Positions 28,093 through 39,883 are shown, counted from the stretch's first letter. The stretch: DNA of 64,000 nt from Devosia faecipullorum (GCF_015158295.1 NZ_JACDXV010000001.1:434001-498000), one strand, 5' to 3'. Numbers and translations: made by a program. Notes: a model not told the origin generated them from the letters alone.

Positions 28093-28932
28093 TTACCTGC
28101 CCTTCTTCACGTGACGGCTGCGAACGATAAACTGGTCCGTAGCCTTATTGCTGCGCGTACGCTTACCCTTGGTTGGCTTGCCCCACGGGGTCACCGGATG
28201 ACGGCCACCCGAAGTACGGCCTTCACCACCACCATGCGGGTGATCGACCGGGTTCATGGTCACACCGCGGTTGGCAGGCTTGCGGCCGAGCCAGCGATTG
28301 CGACCGGCCTTGCCGAGCGAGGTGTTCGCGTGGTCCTGGTTGGACACCGCACCAACGGTAGCAAGGCAAGTGCCATGCACACGGCGCTGTTCACCCGAGT
28401 TCAGGCGAAGGATCGCCCAGCCGGAGTCACGACCGACATACTGAGCATAGGCACCGGCGGAACGCGCCACCTGGCCGCCCTTGCGGGGCTTCAGCTCGAT
28501 ATTGTGCACGATCGTACCGACCGGCATGCGCTCCAGCGGCATCGCATTGCCCGGCTTCACGTCGGCGCCGTTCATCGAAGAAATGATCTTGTCGCCGGCG
28601 GACAGACGCTGGGGAGCCACGATATAGGCCAACTCACCGTCTTCGTACTTGATCAGAGCGATCCAGGCCGTGCGGTTCGGATCGTATTCGAGACGTTCAA
28701 CGGTCCCGACAACGTCGAACTTCACGCGCTTGAAATCGATCATACGATAAGTGCGCTTGTGACCACCACCGCGATGGTAGGCAGTGATGCGGCCGTGATT
28801 GTTACGGCCACCGGATTTGCTGAGGCCTTCGGTCAGGGTCTTGACCGGCTTGCCCTTCCACAGATCCGAGCGGTCGGTCGTAATCAGGGTACGACGGCCT
28901 TCGGAGGTGGGATTATAAGTCTTTAGAGCCAT
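28093..28932 (-). CDS. rplB: 50S ribosomal protein L2
   Basis: A 279-residue protein with an N-terminal OB-fold and a C-terminal SH3-like domain. [16 protein letters not shown] and the highly conserved [21 protein letters not shown], with the peptidyl-transferase-associated histidine, are intact. L2 is needed for subunit association and peptide bond formation. Confidence 0.98.
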   Translation of the reverse strand: MALKTYNPTSEGRRTLITTDRSDLWKGKPVKTLTEGLSKSGGRNNHGRITAYHRGGGHKRTYRMIDFKRVKFDVVGTVERLEYDPNRTAWIALIKYEDGELAYIVAPQRLSAGDKIISSMNGADVKPGNAMPLERMPVGTIVHNIELKPRKGGQVARSAGAYAQYVGRDSGWAILRLNSGEQRRVHGTCLATVGAVSNQDHANTSLGKAGRNRWLGRKPANRGVTMNPVDHPHGGGEGRTSGGRHPVTPWGKPTKGKRTRSNKATDQFIVRSRHVKKGR

Positions 28933-28950
28933 TTGTCTGTCTCTTGTCCC

Positions 28951-29244
28951 TTAGAGGCCGGTCGAAATATCGATCGACTGGCCGTCAACCAGAGTTACAA
29001 CGGCCTTCTTGACGTCATTGCGGACACCGACGCGACCGCGGAAGCGCTTCACCTTGCCCTTGCGAACCAGGGTATTCACTGCCTTGACCTTGACCGAGAA
29101 GAGCTGCTCGACGGCAGTCTTAATGTCGGTCTTGTTGGCGTCGATGGCGACGTCGAAGACGACCTGGTTGGCTTCGGAAGCCATGGTCGACTTTTCCGTC
29201 ACAACGGGGTTACGGATGATGTCGTAAGCGGCAAGCTTGTTCAT
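28951..29244 (-). CDS. rplW: 50S ribosomal protein L23
   Basis: A 97-residue protein with [23 protein letters not shown]-like [15 protein letters not shown], and [17 protein letters not shown]23 is the main docking site for trigger factor and SRP at the tunnel exit. Its ATG overlaps the rplD stop by four bases. Confidence 0.98.
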   Translation of the reverse strand: MNKLAAYDIIRNPVVTEKSTMASEANQVVFDVAIDANKTDIKTAVEQLFSVKVKAVNTLVRKGKVKRFRGRVGVRNDVKKAVVTLVDGQSIDISTGL

Positions 29245-29861
29245 GCGAACCTCGCTTCGAGCGCCTCAAGCGCTGCCTTGGTGAGGACGAGCTTGTCACG
29301 CTTCAGGATCGACACAACGTTGATCCCCTGCACCGGCAGCACGTCGATATTCGGGATGTTGCGGGCGGCCAGAGCAAAGTTCTGGTCGACATTCGCACCA
29401 TCGATGATCAGGGCGTTTGCCCATTCCAGCTTGCCGAACGTGGTGCGCAGAGCAGCCGTCTTGGCCTCTTTCTGGGCGACGCTGTCGATAACGATCAGCG
29501 AGCCAGCCTTAGCCTTGGACGACAGAGCATGCTTGAGCGCCAGGGCGCGAACCTTCTTGGGAAGGTCGATAGCATGGCTGCGCGGGGTCGGGCCGAAAGC
29601 ACGGCCGCCACCACGGAACTGCGGAGCCTTGCGGTCGCCGTGACGAGCGCCGCCCGAACCCTTCTGCTTCACGAACTTCTTGCCGGTCGCGGAGCCCTCA
29701 GAACGGTTCTTCACGTCATGCGTGCCGGCCATGGCCTTGAGCTGCTGATAGCGAACCATGCGGTGCAGGATGTCCTGGCGAACTTCGAGACCGAAGACTT
29801 CGTCCTTGAGATCGACCGTACCGGCGGCCTTGCCGTCGAGTGTGGTTACCTTGAGTTCCAT
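29241..29861 (-). CDS. rplD: 50S ribosomal protein L4
   Basis: A 206-residue protein with the tunnel loop [22 protein letters not shown] split over about residues 65-88 and [16 protein letters not shown]. In E. coli L4 also represses the S10 operon; a structured spacer upstream of rplC here might serve a similar purpose (inference). It directly abuts the rplC stop with no gap. Confidence 0.98.
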   Translation of the reverse strand: MELKVTTLDGKAAGTVDLKDEVFGLEVRQDILHRMVRYQQLKAMAGTHDVKNRSEGSATGKKFVKQKGSGGARHGDRKAPQFRGGGRAFGPTPRSHAIDLPKKVRALALKHALSSKAKAGSLIVIDSVAQKEAKTAALRTTFGKLEWANALIIDGANVDQNFALAARNIPNIDVLPVQGINVVSILKRDKLVLTKAALEALEARFA

Positions 29862-30557
29862 TTACTTCGCTTCTCCCGCAGCTGCGGCCTCGAACGAGCC
29901 TGGGAAGGCAGCGTTCGCGGGAGCCGGCTTCTTAACAGCGTCCTTGATCATGATCCAGGCACCCTTGGCGCCGGGAACCGAACCCTGGATCATGATCAGC
30001 CCACGCTCCACGTCGGTCTTGACGACCTTGACGTTCTGCGTGGTGATGCGACGATCACCCATATGGCCCGGCATCTTCTTGTTCTTGAAGGTACGACCCG
30101 GATCCTGGCGCTGACCGGTCGAACCGATCGAGCGGTGCGACACGGACACACCGTGCGAAGCGCGCAGACCACCGAAGTTCCAACGCTTCATACCGCCGGC
30201 GAAACCCTTACCGATGGAAGTTCCGGTCACGTCGACCAGCTGCCCTTCGGCGAAATGGTCGGCCTTGAACGTAGCGCCAACCTCGATGAGGCTGTCGGCA
30301 TCCACGCGGAACTCGGCCACGTGACGTTTGGGCTCGACCTTGGCGACGGCATACTGCCCACGCTCGGCCTTGGAAACGTTTTTGGCCTTAGCCTGGCCAG
30401 CGCCAAGCTGCAGGGCAACATAGCCGTCCTTCTCGACGGTACGCTGACCAACGACCTGACAATTCTGCAGGCTGAGCACCGTCACGGGAACGTGCGAGCC
30501 GTCCTCGGCGAAGATGCGGGTCATCCCCAGCTTCTGTGCGATCAATCCAGAACGCAT
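29862..30557 (-). CDS. rplC: 50S ribosomal protein L3
   Basis: A 231-residue protein: [16 protein letters not shown], the methylated-Gln region [19 protein letters not shown], and the [12 protein letters not shown] segment. L3 reaches the peptidyl-transferase centre and starts 50S assembly with L24. It is separated from rpsJ by a 134-base structured spacer. The ribosome site is GAGAAGG before the ATG. Confidence 0.98.
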   Translation of the reverse strand: MRSGLIAQKLGMTRIFAEDGSHVPVTVLSLQNCQVVGQRTVEKDGYVALQLGAGQAKAKNVSKAERGQYAVAKVEPKRHVAEFRVDADSLIEVGATFKADHFAEGQLVDVTGTSIGKGFAGGMKRWNFGGLRASHGVSVSHRSIGSTGQRQDPGRTFKNKKMPGHMGDRRITTQNVKVVKTDVERGLIMIQGSVPGAKGAWIMIKDAVKKPAPANAAFPGSFEAAAAGEAK

Positions 30558-30575
30558 CGGTTTTACCTTCTCATT

Positions 30576-30684
30576 TGGCGCTCTGCCGGGTCATGTCTTC
30601 AGAGGACCCTTTTTGCGGCAGGCGCGGAAACTTTAATCCTTAGGCCGCGAGATTTATCCGAAAACCGCGAGGCACTTTTCGGAT
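30576..30684 (-). promoter_or_regulatory. Structured leader between rpsJ and rplC
   Basis: Two elements are visible. ATCCGAAAA/TTTTCGGAT (30656-30664 with 30676-30684) is a perfect 9-bp hairpin with an 11-base loop. Nearer rplC, CTGCC...GGCAG encloses GGGTC...GACCC, a bulged two-part stem. This could be an L4-type feedback site, a processing site or an attenuator. Confidence 0.5.
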
Positions 30685-30691
30685 TTCGCGC

Positions 30692-31000
30692 TTAGAGCTT
30701 GATTTCGACGTCGACGCCGGCGGCGAGATCGAGCTTCATCAGTGCATCGACCGTCTGGGGAGTCGGGTCCACAATGTCAAGCAGACGCTTGTGGGTCCGG
30801 ATCTCAAACTGCTCGCGCGCCTTCTTGTCGATGTGCGGAGAGCGGTTGACGGTGAACTTGTCGATGCGGGTCGGCAGCGGGATCGGCCCGCGCACCTGCG
30901 CACCCGTACGCTTGGCGGTATTGACGATCTCGCGGGTCGACGTATCGAGCACGCGATGGTCAAACGCCTTGAGGCGGATGCGAATATTTTGACCGTTCAT
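30692..31000 (-). CDS. rpsJ: 30S ribosomal protein S10 (NusE)
   Basis: A 102-residue protein starting [19 protein letters not shown], with [13 protein letters not shown] and [20 protein letters not shown]10 belongs to the 30S head and, as NusE, joins NusB and NusG in antitermination and transcription-translation coupling. ATG 31000 is used because upstream in-frame codons lack the family sequence. It follows tuf after a 67-base spacer with a 10-bp hairpin. Confidence 0.98.
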   Translation of the reverse strand: MNGQNIRIRLKAFDHRVLDTSTREIVNTAKRTGAQVRGPIPLPTRIDKFTVNRSPHIDKKAREQFEIRTHKRLLDIVDPTPQTVDALMKLDLAAGVDVEIKL

Positions 31001-31025
31001 CTTCTCAAATCCTGACAAAATGGAT

Positions 31026-31051
31026 CGCGGCGCGCTGACACGCGCGCCGCG
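31026..31051 (-). terminator. 10-bp GC hairpin between tuf and rpsJ
   Basis: CGCGGCGCGC and GCGCGCCGCG flank a six-base loop. On the minus strand ATCCATTTTG follows. Perhaps a partial terminator separating the highly expressed tuf transcript from the S10 operon. Confidence 0.5.
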
Positions 31052-31067
31052 AAAGTCTCTAGGACAA

Positions 31068-32258
<1,191 letters not shown>

Positions 32259-32323
32259 CTTTTTTCTCCAAAAACGTCAGCGCAATCGCCGACTTTCAGT
32301 TGAGTTAATAGCTTGCGCTGTTT

Positions 32324-34414
32324 TTAGGCGTACTTGGCCTGGACTTCGTCGGCTACAGCCTGCGGAACCTGCTCGTAGTGATCGAACGTCATCGTGTACT
32401 GAGCACGACCCTGGCTCATGGAGCGCAGCGAGTTCACATAACCGAACATGTTTGCAAGCGGCACGAACGCATTCACGACCTGAACAACACCACGGCTTTC
32501 AGTGCCCTGGATCTGCCCACGACGCGAGTTGAGATCGCCGATGACGTCGCCCATGTAATCGTCCGGCGTCACAACTTCAACCTTCATGATCGGCTCGAGA
32601 ATTTTCGGGCCTGCTTCACGAAGGGCTTCACGGAAGCCTGCGCGGCCAGCGATTTCGAAGGCCAGAACCGAAGAGTCGACGTCGTGATAGGCGCCATCGA
32701 CCAGGGTAACCTTCACGTCAACGACCGGGAAGCCGATCAGCGGGCCTGCGCCCATGACCGATTCGACACCCTTCGACACGCCGGGCACATATTCCTTGGG
32801 AACGGCGCCGCCGACGATGGCGTTGACAAATTCGAGGCCAGTACCAACTTCGCCTGGCTCGACGATGATCTTGATGCGGGCGAACTGGCCCGAACCGCCG
32901 GACTGCTTCTTGTGGGTGTAGTCCTTCTCGGTCTTCTTCGTGATGGTTTCACGATAGGCGACCTGCGGCTGACCGATATTGGCCTCGACCTTGAACTCGC
33001 GCTTCATGCGATCGACAAGAATGTCGAGATGCAATTCGCCCATGCCCGAAATGATGGTCTGGCCAGATTCTTCGTCGGTCTTGACGCGGAAGGACGGATC
33101 TTCAGCGGCCAGGCGGTTCAGGGCAAGGCCCATCTTCTCCTGGTCGGCCTTGGACTTCGGCTCGACGGAAATGTCGATAACCGGATCCGGGAAGATCATG
33201 CGCTCAAGGATAACCTGCGAATTGGTCGGAGCCAGGGTGTCACCGGTGGTGGTGTCCTTGAGGCCGACGATCGCAACGATATCGCCTGCGAAAGCTTCGG
33301 TGATCTGTTCGCGGCTGTTCGAATGCATCTGGAACATGCGGCCAACGCGCTCGCGCTTGCCCTTCACGGTGTTTTCCAGGCTGACACCAGCTTCTAGGTG
33401 ACCCGAATAGATGCGGCAGAAGGTCAGCGAACCCATGTGCGGGTCGTTGGCGATCTTGAACGCCAGCATCGAGAGCGGCTCGTTGTCGTCGGCATGACGC
33501 TCGATCGGCTCTTCGGTCTTGGCATCGATGCCCTTGATGGCAGGGATGTCGGTCGGAGCCGGCAGGAAATCGATCACGCCGTCCAGAAGCGGCTGCACAC
33601 CCTTGTTCTTGAACGCGGAGCCTGCATAGACGAGGAAGAACTTCGTATCGAGGACGCCCTTGCGCAGCAGACGACGGATCGTGTCGTTATTGGGAGCCTC
33701 GCCATTGAGGTAAGCTTCCATGGCAGCGTCGTCCATTTCGACGGCCGCCTCGATCATCTGCTCGCGGAACTTCTCGGCAGTTGCCTTGAGGTTCTCGGGA
33801 ATCTCGACAACGTCCCAGGCAGAGCCCAGCTCTTCGTTGTGCCAGATCAGGGCATTCATCTCGATCAGGTCGACCACGCCCTTGAATTCGGTTTCAGCAC
33901 CGACCGGGATCTGCACAGGAATGCCCTTGGCGCCGAGACGGGTGCCAATCATTTCGACGCAGCGGAAGAAGTCGGCACCGATCTTGTCCATCTTGTTGAC
34001 GAAGATGAGACGCGGAACTTCGTACTTGTCGGCCTGACGCCAGACGGTTTCCGTCTGCGGCTCGACACCGGCATTGGCGTCCAGCAGAGCGACGGCACCG
34101 TCGAGCACGCGCAGCGAACGCTCGACTTCAATGGTGAAGTCAACGTGGCCGGGGGTGTCGATGATGTTGAAGCGGTGCTGCACGCCATCGCGCGACTTCC
34201 ACGACGTGGTGGTCGCTGCCGAGGTGATGGTGATGCCGCGTTCCTGCTCCTGCTCCATCCAGTCCATGGTGGCGGAACCATCATGGGTTTCACCCATCTT
34301 ATGGTTCTTGCCCGTATAGTACAGGATGCGCTCAGTCGTGGTCGTCTTGCCAGCATCGATGTGAGCCATGATGCCGAAGTTACGGTACAGATTGATAGGG
34401 ATTTCGCGTGCCAT
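32324..34414 (-). CDS. fusA: Elongation factor G
   Basis: A 696-residue GTPase that drives ribosomal translocation and, with RRF, recycling. G motifs are [24 protein letters not shown] and [11 protein letters not shown]. Domains II-V follow, with the tip loop of domain IV around [16 protein letters not shown]. It is the single-copy str-operon form, between rpsG (12 bases) and tuf. Confidence 0.98.
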   Translation of the reverse strand: MAREIPINLYRNFGIMAHIDAGKTTTTERILYYTGKNHKMGETHDGSATMDWMEQEQERGITITSAATTTSWKSRDGVQHRFNIIDTPGHVDFTIEVERSLRVLDGAVALLDANAGVEPQTETVWRQADKYEVPRLIFVNKMDKIGADFFRCVEMIGTRLGAKGIPVQIPVGAETEFKGVVDLIEMNALIWHNEELGSAWDVVEIPENLKATAEKFREQMIEAAVEMDDAAMEAYLNGEAPNNDTIRRLLRKGVLDTKFFLVYAGSAFKNKGVQPLLDGVIDFLPAPTDIPAIKGIDAKTEEPIERHADDNEPLSMLAFKIANDPHMGSLTFCRIYSGHLEAGVSLENTVKGKRERVGRMFQMHSNSREQITEAFAGDIVAIVGLKDTTTGDTLAPTNSQVILERMIFPDPVIDISVEPKSKADQEKMGLALNRLAAEDPSFRVKTDEESGQTIISGMGELHLDILVDRMKREFKVEANIGQPQVAYRETITKKTEKDYTHKKQSGGSGQFARIKIIVEPGEVGTGLEFVNAIVGGAVPKEYVPGVSKGVESVMGAGPLIGFPVVDVKVTLVDGAYHDVDSSVLAFEIAGRAGFREALREAGPKILEPIMKVEVVTPDDYMGDVIGDLNSRRGQIQGTESRGVVQVVNAFVPLANMFGYVNSLRSMSQGRAQYTMTFDHYEQVPQAVADEVQAKYA

Positions 34415-34426
34415 AGTCAGCTCCTA

Positions 34427-34909
<483 letters not shown>

Positions 34910-35281
34910 TTACTTCGGACGCTTCGCGCCGTACTTCGAACGGCGTTGCTTGCGGTCCTTCACGCTCTGCGTGTCGAGGACGCCGCGGAGCACGTGATAA
35001 CGAACACCCGGCAGGTCGCGCACGCGGCCGCCACGGATAAGCACAACAGAGTGCTCCTGAAGGTTGTGACCTTCGCCTGGGATGTACGAAATCACTTCGC
35101 GCTGGTTGGTCAGGCGAACCTTGGCAACCTTACGCAGAGCCGAGTTCGGCTTCTTCGGGGTCGTCGTGTACACACGGGAGCATACGCCGCGCTTCTGCGG
35201 GTTAGCTTCCATGGCCGGAACCTTGTTCCGCTTTGGCTTGCTGGCGCGTGGCTTGCGGATCAGCTGATTAATGGTGGGCAT
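34910..35281 (-). CDS. rpsL: 30S ribosomal protein S12 with Arg88
   Basis: A 123-residue protein of the decoding centre. Lys43 in [11 protein letters not shown] is normal. Residue 88 in [13 protein letters not shown] is Arg (codon CGC, 35018-35020), where most bacteria have Lys; K88R is a known streptomycin-resistance change. Asp89, the RimO methylthiolation target, is conserved, and rimO is present at 3.8 kb. It is the first gene of the str operon, about 240 bases after a candidate promoter. Confidence 0.98.
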   Translation of the reverse strand: MPTINQLIRKPRASKPKRNKVPAMEANPQKRGVCSRVYTTTPKKPNSALRKVAKVRLTNQREVISYIPGEGHNLQEHSVVLIRGGRVRDLPGVRYHVLRGVLDTQSVKDRKQRRSKYGAKRPK

Positions 35282-35691
35282 TGCGCTCTTTCCATTGGTC
35301 CAAAAATATACGGTCTACACAAGCAAACCAAAGCGGCGCTTGCCCGATCCGCTCAAGGATTCGGCAGCGCCTCTATTGCAGCGGACCACCGACCAGGGGC
35401 GGCAGTCATGCGTACAAGGATTTGCTTCGTCTAGTTACCCGACAGTGTGTTTGATTGCCCTGGATTCCCGCGCTTGGTGGCAGGGACCCGGTGTGACAAT
35501 CACGACCGACCGCTAAGGTAGGCGCTGTTTAGAACCGAAGACTCGCCCCGTCAAGGATTCTTTCTTGAAAAACCGAGGGAGAGCCATGCGTTTCGGTCGG
35601 TTGAGACCTGCATGGCCGAAATATGACGACTGGACGGAGTTTATAAAATCCGTTCGGTCGACGGCATTTTCGACAGAAGCACCCTGCCCTG
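35282..35691 (-). promoter_or_regulatory. Promoter and leader region of the str operon
   Basis: This 410-base gap has no convincing gene. On the minus strand TTGACG (35549-35554) and TAAACA (35526-35531) are spaced by 17 bases and would give a leader of about 240 bases before rpsL. The distal part also receives any readthrough from the sugar dehydrogenase gene, after which I see no clear terminator. Confidence 0.55.
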
Positions 35692-36804
35692 TCAGACGTC
35701 TATCCAGCGCTTCTCATCATGGCTGCGCGCCATGGCATGCACGGCGCGTTCAATTTCCAGCCCTGCCGCGAAATCGATCACTCTGGCCTTCTCCCCGGAG
35801 ATGGCTCGCAGCAATTCGTGACATTCGATGGTCTTGAGATCGTTGAAACCAAGACCATGTCCCGGCGCGGGAATGAACCGATCATAGGGCTTGTGACCCG
35901 GAGCTGCCAGCACGGTCAGGAAGCCTTGGTCCGCGGTTGGTCCGCTGGCCCGATAGGCCTGCAACTCGTTCATACGCTCTTGATCATAGACGATACTGCC
36001 GGCGGAGCCATAGATTTGCAGCGCTATGCGGCCCTTGCGGCCCCACGCGGAGCGGTTGGCCGCAAGGATACCGCTGATCGGGCCGATCTCAAACAGGACG
36101 CTGGCAATATCGTAGGTTTCAACGGCCCGCCGCCCCCCGCCCGCAATCGGGCGCTCTGCATAAGGCTTCGCCTGATGCGCGAACACACGCGTGGGGTCGC
36201 CGAACAGGGTCTGAACGAGGCTCAGGGGATGTACGGCGAAATCATCCAGCGCCCCATAGCCGGAACTGGCTTCGCTCTTCCAGTAGAACAGCGCTTCGGG
36301 GTCAGCCATAAAGTCCTCATCCATCTCCAGACGGATATGGTTGACCTCCCCAATCGTGCCGGCCGCGATCAGTTCACCAATCTGACGGATCATCGGGTTC
36401 TGGATATAATTGTAACCCAGTATGGCGACATTGCCGCTGGCGCGCGCCGCAGCCGCCATGCGCTCGGCGTCGGCAAAACCGACGGCCATGGGCTTTTCGC
36501 ACCAGACATGCTTGCCGGCCTCCAGCGCCGCGACGGCCATGTCGGCATGGAAGGCATTCGGGGTGGTGATCGACACCACCTCGACATCCGGGTCAGCAAT
36601 CAGCTCACGCCAGTCTGGCGTTGACCGTTCAAAGCCGAATTCTTCGGCCCGCCGAGCAGCCAGTTCCTCGCTGGCCTCGGCCAGGTGCACGAAACGAGGT
36701 CGCGGCCCCGTGCCGAACACCGCCTTGACCGAGTGCCATGCCAGAGCATGACACTTCCCCATATAGCCGGTGCCGATAAGCCCGACGCCAATGCCGTTGG
36801 ACAT
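35692..36804 (-). CDS. Gfo/Idh/MocA family NAD(P)-dependent sugar dehydrogenase
   Basis: A 370-residue oxidoreductase. The N-terminal Rossmann fold has VGLIGTGYMGKCHA (about 7-20), and the catalytic EKP motif (Glu103-Lys104-Pro105 in WCEKPMAV) is intact, followed by the family's C-terminal beta-sheet domain. Members act on inositols, sugars or sugar acids. Its position as the last gene of an ABC sugar operon implies it oxidises the imported compound. Substrate unknown; inositol-like compounds are one guess. Confidence 0.92.
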   Translation of the reverse strand: MSNGIGVGLIGTGYMGKCHALAWHSVKAVFGTGPRPRFVHLAEASEELAARRAEEFGFERSTPDWRELIADPDVEVVSITTPNAFHADMAVAALEAGKHVWCEKPMAVGFADAERMAAAARASGNVAILGYNYIQNPMIRQIGELIAAGTIGEVNHIRLEMDEDFMADPEALFYWKSEASSGYGALDDFAVHPLSLVQTLFGDPTRVFAHQAKPYAERPIAGGGRRAVETYDIASVLFEIGPISGILAANRSAWGRKGRIALQIYGSAGSIVYDQERMNELQAYRASGPTADQGFLTVLAAPGHKPYDRFIPAPGHGLGFNDLKTIECHELLRAISGEKARVIDFAAGLEIERAVHAMARSHDEKRWIDV

Positions 36805-36821
36805 CTTGTTCCCGATCCTGT

Positions 36822-37604
36822 CTAGACGGTGCCGCCGAGCGAACTGCTGAGTTCAGCCAGTTCCACGCCGCCCGCCATCATGTCCTGCAATTGTTCCGGC
36901 GTCAGCTCGCCCTTTTTCGCGGTACCCAGCGTCCTGCCACGATTGAGCACGGTGAACCGGTCGCCCACGGCCATTGCATGGCGAACATTATGGGTGATGA
37001 AGACAACACCAACACCGCTCTTGCGCACCCGGTCGATCGTCGCGAGCACATTGGCCGTCTGCCGAACACCCAAAGCCGAGGTCGGCTCATCGAGGATCAG
37101 AACCTTGGCACCGAAATAGACCGCGCGAGCAATGGCCACAGTCTGGCGTTCGCCGCCCGATAATGTGCCGACCGCCTGGTCCGGCTCCCGCAGGGCGATC
37201 CCCATGCGGCGCATTTCCTCAAGTGCAACCTTGTTGGCCCGCTCCATGTCGAGGAACTGGAATGGCCCCCAACCCTTGCGTGGCTCCCGCCCCATCCAGA
37301 AATTGCGCGTCACCGACATCAGTGGGATCATCGCCAGATCCTGATAGACCGTCGCGACACCTGCGCTCATCGCGTCACGGGGATTGGCAAAACTTACCGT
37401 CTCGCCATTCATGCGGATTTCACCCGAACTCGGCTTGTGCACCCCTGCCATGGTCTTGATGAAGGTCGATTTGCCGGCGCCATTGTCTCCGAGGAGGCAG
37501 TGACATTCCCCCGGCATCACCGACACGGACACACCATTTAGGGCGATAACCGGACCGAATTGTTTCTTGATATCGATAAGCTCGATGAGAGGTTTGTCGG
37601 TCAC
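36822..37604 (-). CDS. Sugar ABC transporter ATP-binding protein (CUT2-type, single domain)
   Basis: A 260-residue ATPase. Walker A is GDNGAGKST (39-47), the Q-loop is VYQDLAMIP, the signature is LSGGE (148-152), Walker B is LILDEP (169-174), and the switch His is in [10 protein letters not shown]. Unlike the duplicated RbsA/AraG ATPases it has one nucleotide-binding domain and must dimerise, as FrcA does. It lies 3 bases after the permease gene and 17 bases before the dehydrogenase gene. Confidence 0.94.
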   Translation of the reverse strand: MTDKPLIELIDIKKQFGPVIALNGVSVSVMPGECHCLLGDNGAGKSTFIKTMAGVHKPSSGEIRMNGETVSFANPRDAMSAGVATVYQDLAMIPLMSVTRNFWMGREPRKGWGPFQFLDMERANKVALEEMRRMGIALREPDQAVGTLSGGERQTVAIARAVYFGAKVLILDEPTSALGVRQTANVLATIDRVRKSGVGVVFITHNVRHAMAVGDRFTVLNRGRTLGTAKKGELTPEQLQDMMAGGVELAELSSSLGGTV

Positions 37605-37607
37605 GGC

Positions 37608-38738
37608 TCAGCGCTCCCCGGTAATCAGGCGGCGGATATAGGTATTGAGGATGACTGCGAGCAGCAGGATAACGCCGAGGAAAACCCTAAACAGAGAACT
37701 TTCGACACCCGCAAAGAACAATCCCTGTTGCACCACGCCGAAGATCAGCGCGCCCAACGCGGCACCGATCACCGAACCATAGCCGCCGGTCAGCAACGCG
37801 CCGCCAATAACCACCGCGATAATGGCCTCGAACTCCTTGAGCAAACCGCGGTCCGCGGCGGCCGAACCGAATTCCATGACCTGGCAGGTGGCGAAAATGG
37901 TGGCGCAGAAGGCCGAGAATACGAACATGGCGATCTTGACCCGGTCCACCGGCACACCGACATAGCGCGCCGCCTTGGCATCACCACCGGCGGCATAGAT
38001 CCAATTGCCAAACCGCGTGCGCGTCAGCAGCACATGCGCGAAAACTATGAGGGCGACGGCCCACACCATCAGCATGGGTATGCCATCAACGACAGGCTGC
38101 CCTGCCCTGTTGCCACCCTGGAAGGTGGCGATCCATCCCATTTCGGCCAGCCAGTAGAAGATGAAACCCAAGACCTTGCCGCCGAACAACGCGGCGAACC
38201 AGTCGTCCTGCGCCGCCTCGCGGACTCCGCCGATAATGGTTTGGCGCGTGGTGGAGATCGACAGATATATGGTCAGGCCCCGCAGAATGTAGAGCGATGC
38301 CAGCGTTACGATGAAGGATGGCAGGCCGGTCTTGATGACGAGATAGCCGTTGGCGGCGCCGATCAGCATGGCAACGATGAAGGCGGCAATGATCGCGGCC
38401 CACATCGGCCAGCCGAGATGAACGCTCAACAGCGCAATGACTATGCCGGCAAAACCGATCATCGAGCCGACCGAAAGGTCGAATTCGCCCGCGATCATTA
38501 ACAGGCACGCGCCCACGGCAATGATGGCGAACTGAGCGGAGACGACACCCCAATTCATGATGCCGTCAGCACCGAACATACCGGTTCCGCCGGCGACGAC
38601 CGCAAAATAGACGAACACCAGGACAGTTCCGGCCATGGCGCCAAGTTCTGGGCGGACGAAGGCTCGGCGCAGGCCCGACTGGCGCTGAATACGCTCATCG
38701 GCAACCGGCGCGCCCGAAGGCTGGTCAACCATCTTCAT
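37608..38738 (-). CDS. Sugar ABC transporter permease (CUT2 type)
   Basis: A 376-residue inner-membrane protein with about ten hydrophobic segments. CUT2 permease marks are VGACLLMIAGEFDLSVGSMIG (in two parts around residues 75-95) and LTGGYGSVIGAALGALIFGV near the C terminus. A region around 180-220 forms a longer non-membrane loop (RQTIIGGVREAAQDDW), as in fructose- and ribose-type permeases. It would pair with the neighbouring ATPase and binding protein. Confidence 0.93.
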   Translation of the reverse strand: MKMVDQPSGAPVADERIQRQSGLRRAFVRPELGAMAGTVLVFVYFAVVAGGTGMFGADGIMNWGVVSAQFAIIAVGACLLMIAGEFDLSVGSMIGFAGIVIALLSVHLGWPMWAAIIAAFIVAMLIGAANGYLVIKTGLPSFIVTLASLYILRGLTIYLSISTTRQTIIGGVREAAQDDWFAALFGGKVLGFIFYWLAEMGWIATFQGGNRAGQPVVDGIPMLMVWAVALIVFAHVLLTRTRFGNWIYAAGGDAKAARYVGVPVDRVKIAMFVFSAFCATIFATCQVMEFGSAAADRGLLKEFEAIIAVVIGGALLTGGYGSVIGAALGALIFGVVQQGLFFAGVESSLFRVFLGVILLLAVILNTYIRRLITGER

Positions 38739-38812
38739 TCTCCGAATTCGGGAGGCGCTATGCGCCGGTCAAAGAGCCGGGGCCACTGGCGGCAGCCCCG
38801 GCGGAAGGTCGA

Positions 38813-39763
38813 TCAGCGGTACTGACCGGCATATTGCTCGACCAGAGCAATATTGTCCTTGGTGATGAAGCCCGGGCCAGAATTAATGGAATTGCCCGGA
38901 ACGACGCCATAGCGGGCCAGATTGGTGAGGATGACCACCGGCAGATAGCCCTGCAAGAAGGGCTGCTGGTCGATGGCGAAATTGATCGTCCCGTCCTTCA
39001 CCGCAGCGGCGATTTCATCAGAAAGGTCGAATGTGCCGAAAAAGATCGCCCCCGCCTGACCATTGGCATTAAGTGCGGCGATAGTCGGGTGTGCCGAAGT
39101 CGGCCCCAGCGTCAGAATGCCATTGGTGCCGGAATTGGTCTGCAAATAGGCCGCGACCTTGGACTGGATTTCACCCGGATCTTGTCCGGCGTCGATCATC
39201 TGGTTGCCCAGATCAACGCCGAGAGCATCGGCAAAGCCCTGACAGCGCTCCACCGAAGCCGGATTGGTGATGTAGTGATTGACACAAAGGAAGCTGGTCA
39301 CGCCAGCAGCCTTGGCCTTTTCACCCGCACCGAACCCGGCGTCATATTCCGGCTGGCCGACATGTAGCAGTGCGCCGATAGCCTTGGACTGCTCTATTGT
39401 GCCCGAATTGATTGTGATGACCGGAATGCCACGGTCCACGGCATCGGTCAGCGGGCCGGATAAAACGTCGAAGTCGGCGATAGTGGCGATGATGCCATTC
39501 GGGTTCGACGCCGCTGCCTGCTCGATGATGCGAGCCATATCGGCCAGATCGCCCGTCTGCGGGTTGCGGTATTCGACCGTCACGCCCATCTGCTCGCCGG
39601 CCAGGGCGATGGCGTTCTTGATAGTATTCCACCAGCTGTCGGAATCCGGCGCATGCGACACCAGAACGAAACGCTCACCCTCAGCAGCCGCCGGAATGAT
39701 CGTGGCTGGCAATGCAATTGCCGCCAGCGCCAGGGCCGCAAAGCCCTTCGTCAGAATGTTCAT
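38813..39763 (-). CDS. Periplasmic sugar-binding protein (Peripla_BP_4 type)
   Basis: A 316-residue protein with a Sec signal peptide (cleavage near AAA-EGE, residue 27). The mature part shows the type I periplasmic fold: FVLVSHAPDSDSWWNTIKNA, GIIATIADFDVLSGPL, GIPVITINSG and FFGTFDLSDEI. Aromatic and acidic residues in these loops suggest a sugar or polyol ligand. It is the first gene of the operon, preceded by GGGAGGA and a candidate promoter. Confidence 0.93.
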   Translation of the reverse strand: MNILTKGFAALALAAIALPATIIPAAAEGERFVLVSHAPDSDSWWNTIKNAIALAGEQMGVTVEYRNPQTGDLADMARIIEQAAASNPNGIIATIADFDVLSGPLTDAVDRGIPVITINSGTIEQSKAIGALLHVGQPEYDAGFGAGEKAKAAGVTSFLCVNHYITNPASVERCQGFADALGVDLGNQMIDAGQDPGEIQSKVAAYLQTNSGTNGILTLGPTSAHPTIAALNANGQAGAIFFGTFDLSDEIAAAVKDGTINFAIDQQPFLQGYLPVVILTNLARYGVVPGNSINSGPGFITKDNIALVEQYAGQYR

Positions 39764-39833
39764 CGATTTTCCTCCCTCGTGAACGGAAAGCCGAAATAGC
39801 TCATACGTTCTATTTCACACTTATCACGAAACA

Positions 39834-39862
39834 AATATTCCATTTCTAAGCATCGGCGTCAA
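39834..39862 (-). promoter_or_regulatory. Possible promoter of the sugar ABC operon
   Basis: TTGACG (39857-39862) lies 17 bases from AATATT (39834-39839) on the minus strand, about 70 bases before the binding-protein start. A loose GAAA...TTTC symmetry overlaps the -10 area and might bind a regulator, but no regulator gene is adjacent. Confidence 0.35.
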
Positions 39863-39883
39863 GCGGTTCCGAATTACGCGGGC

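Noticed and set aside
22269-29861. Antibiotic-resistance changes in S5, L4, L22 or RpoB
   Set aside because: The loops that carry known spectinomycin, macrolide and rifampicin resistance changes look like the susceptible type by eye. Only S12 residue 88 stands out.
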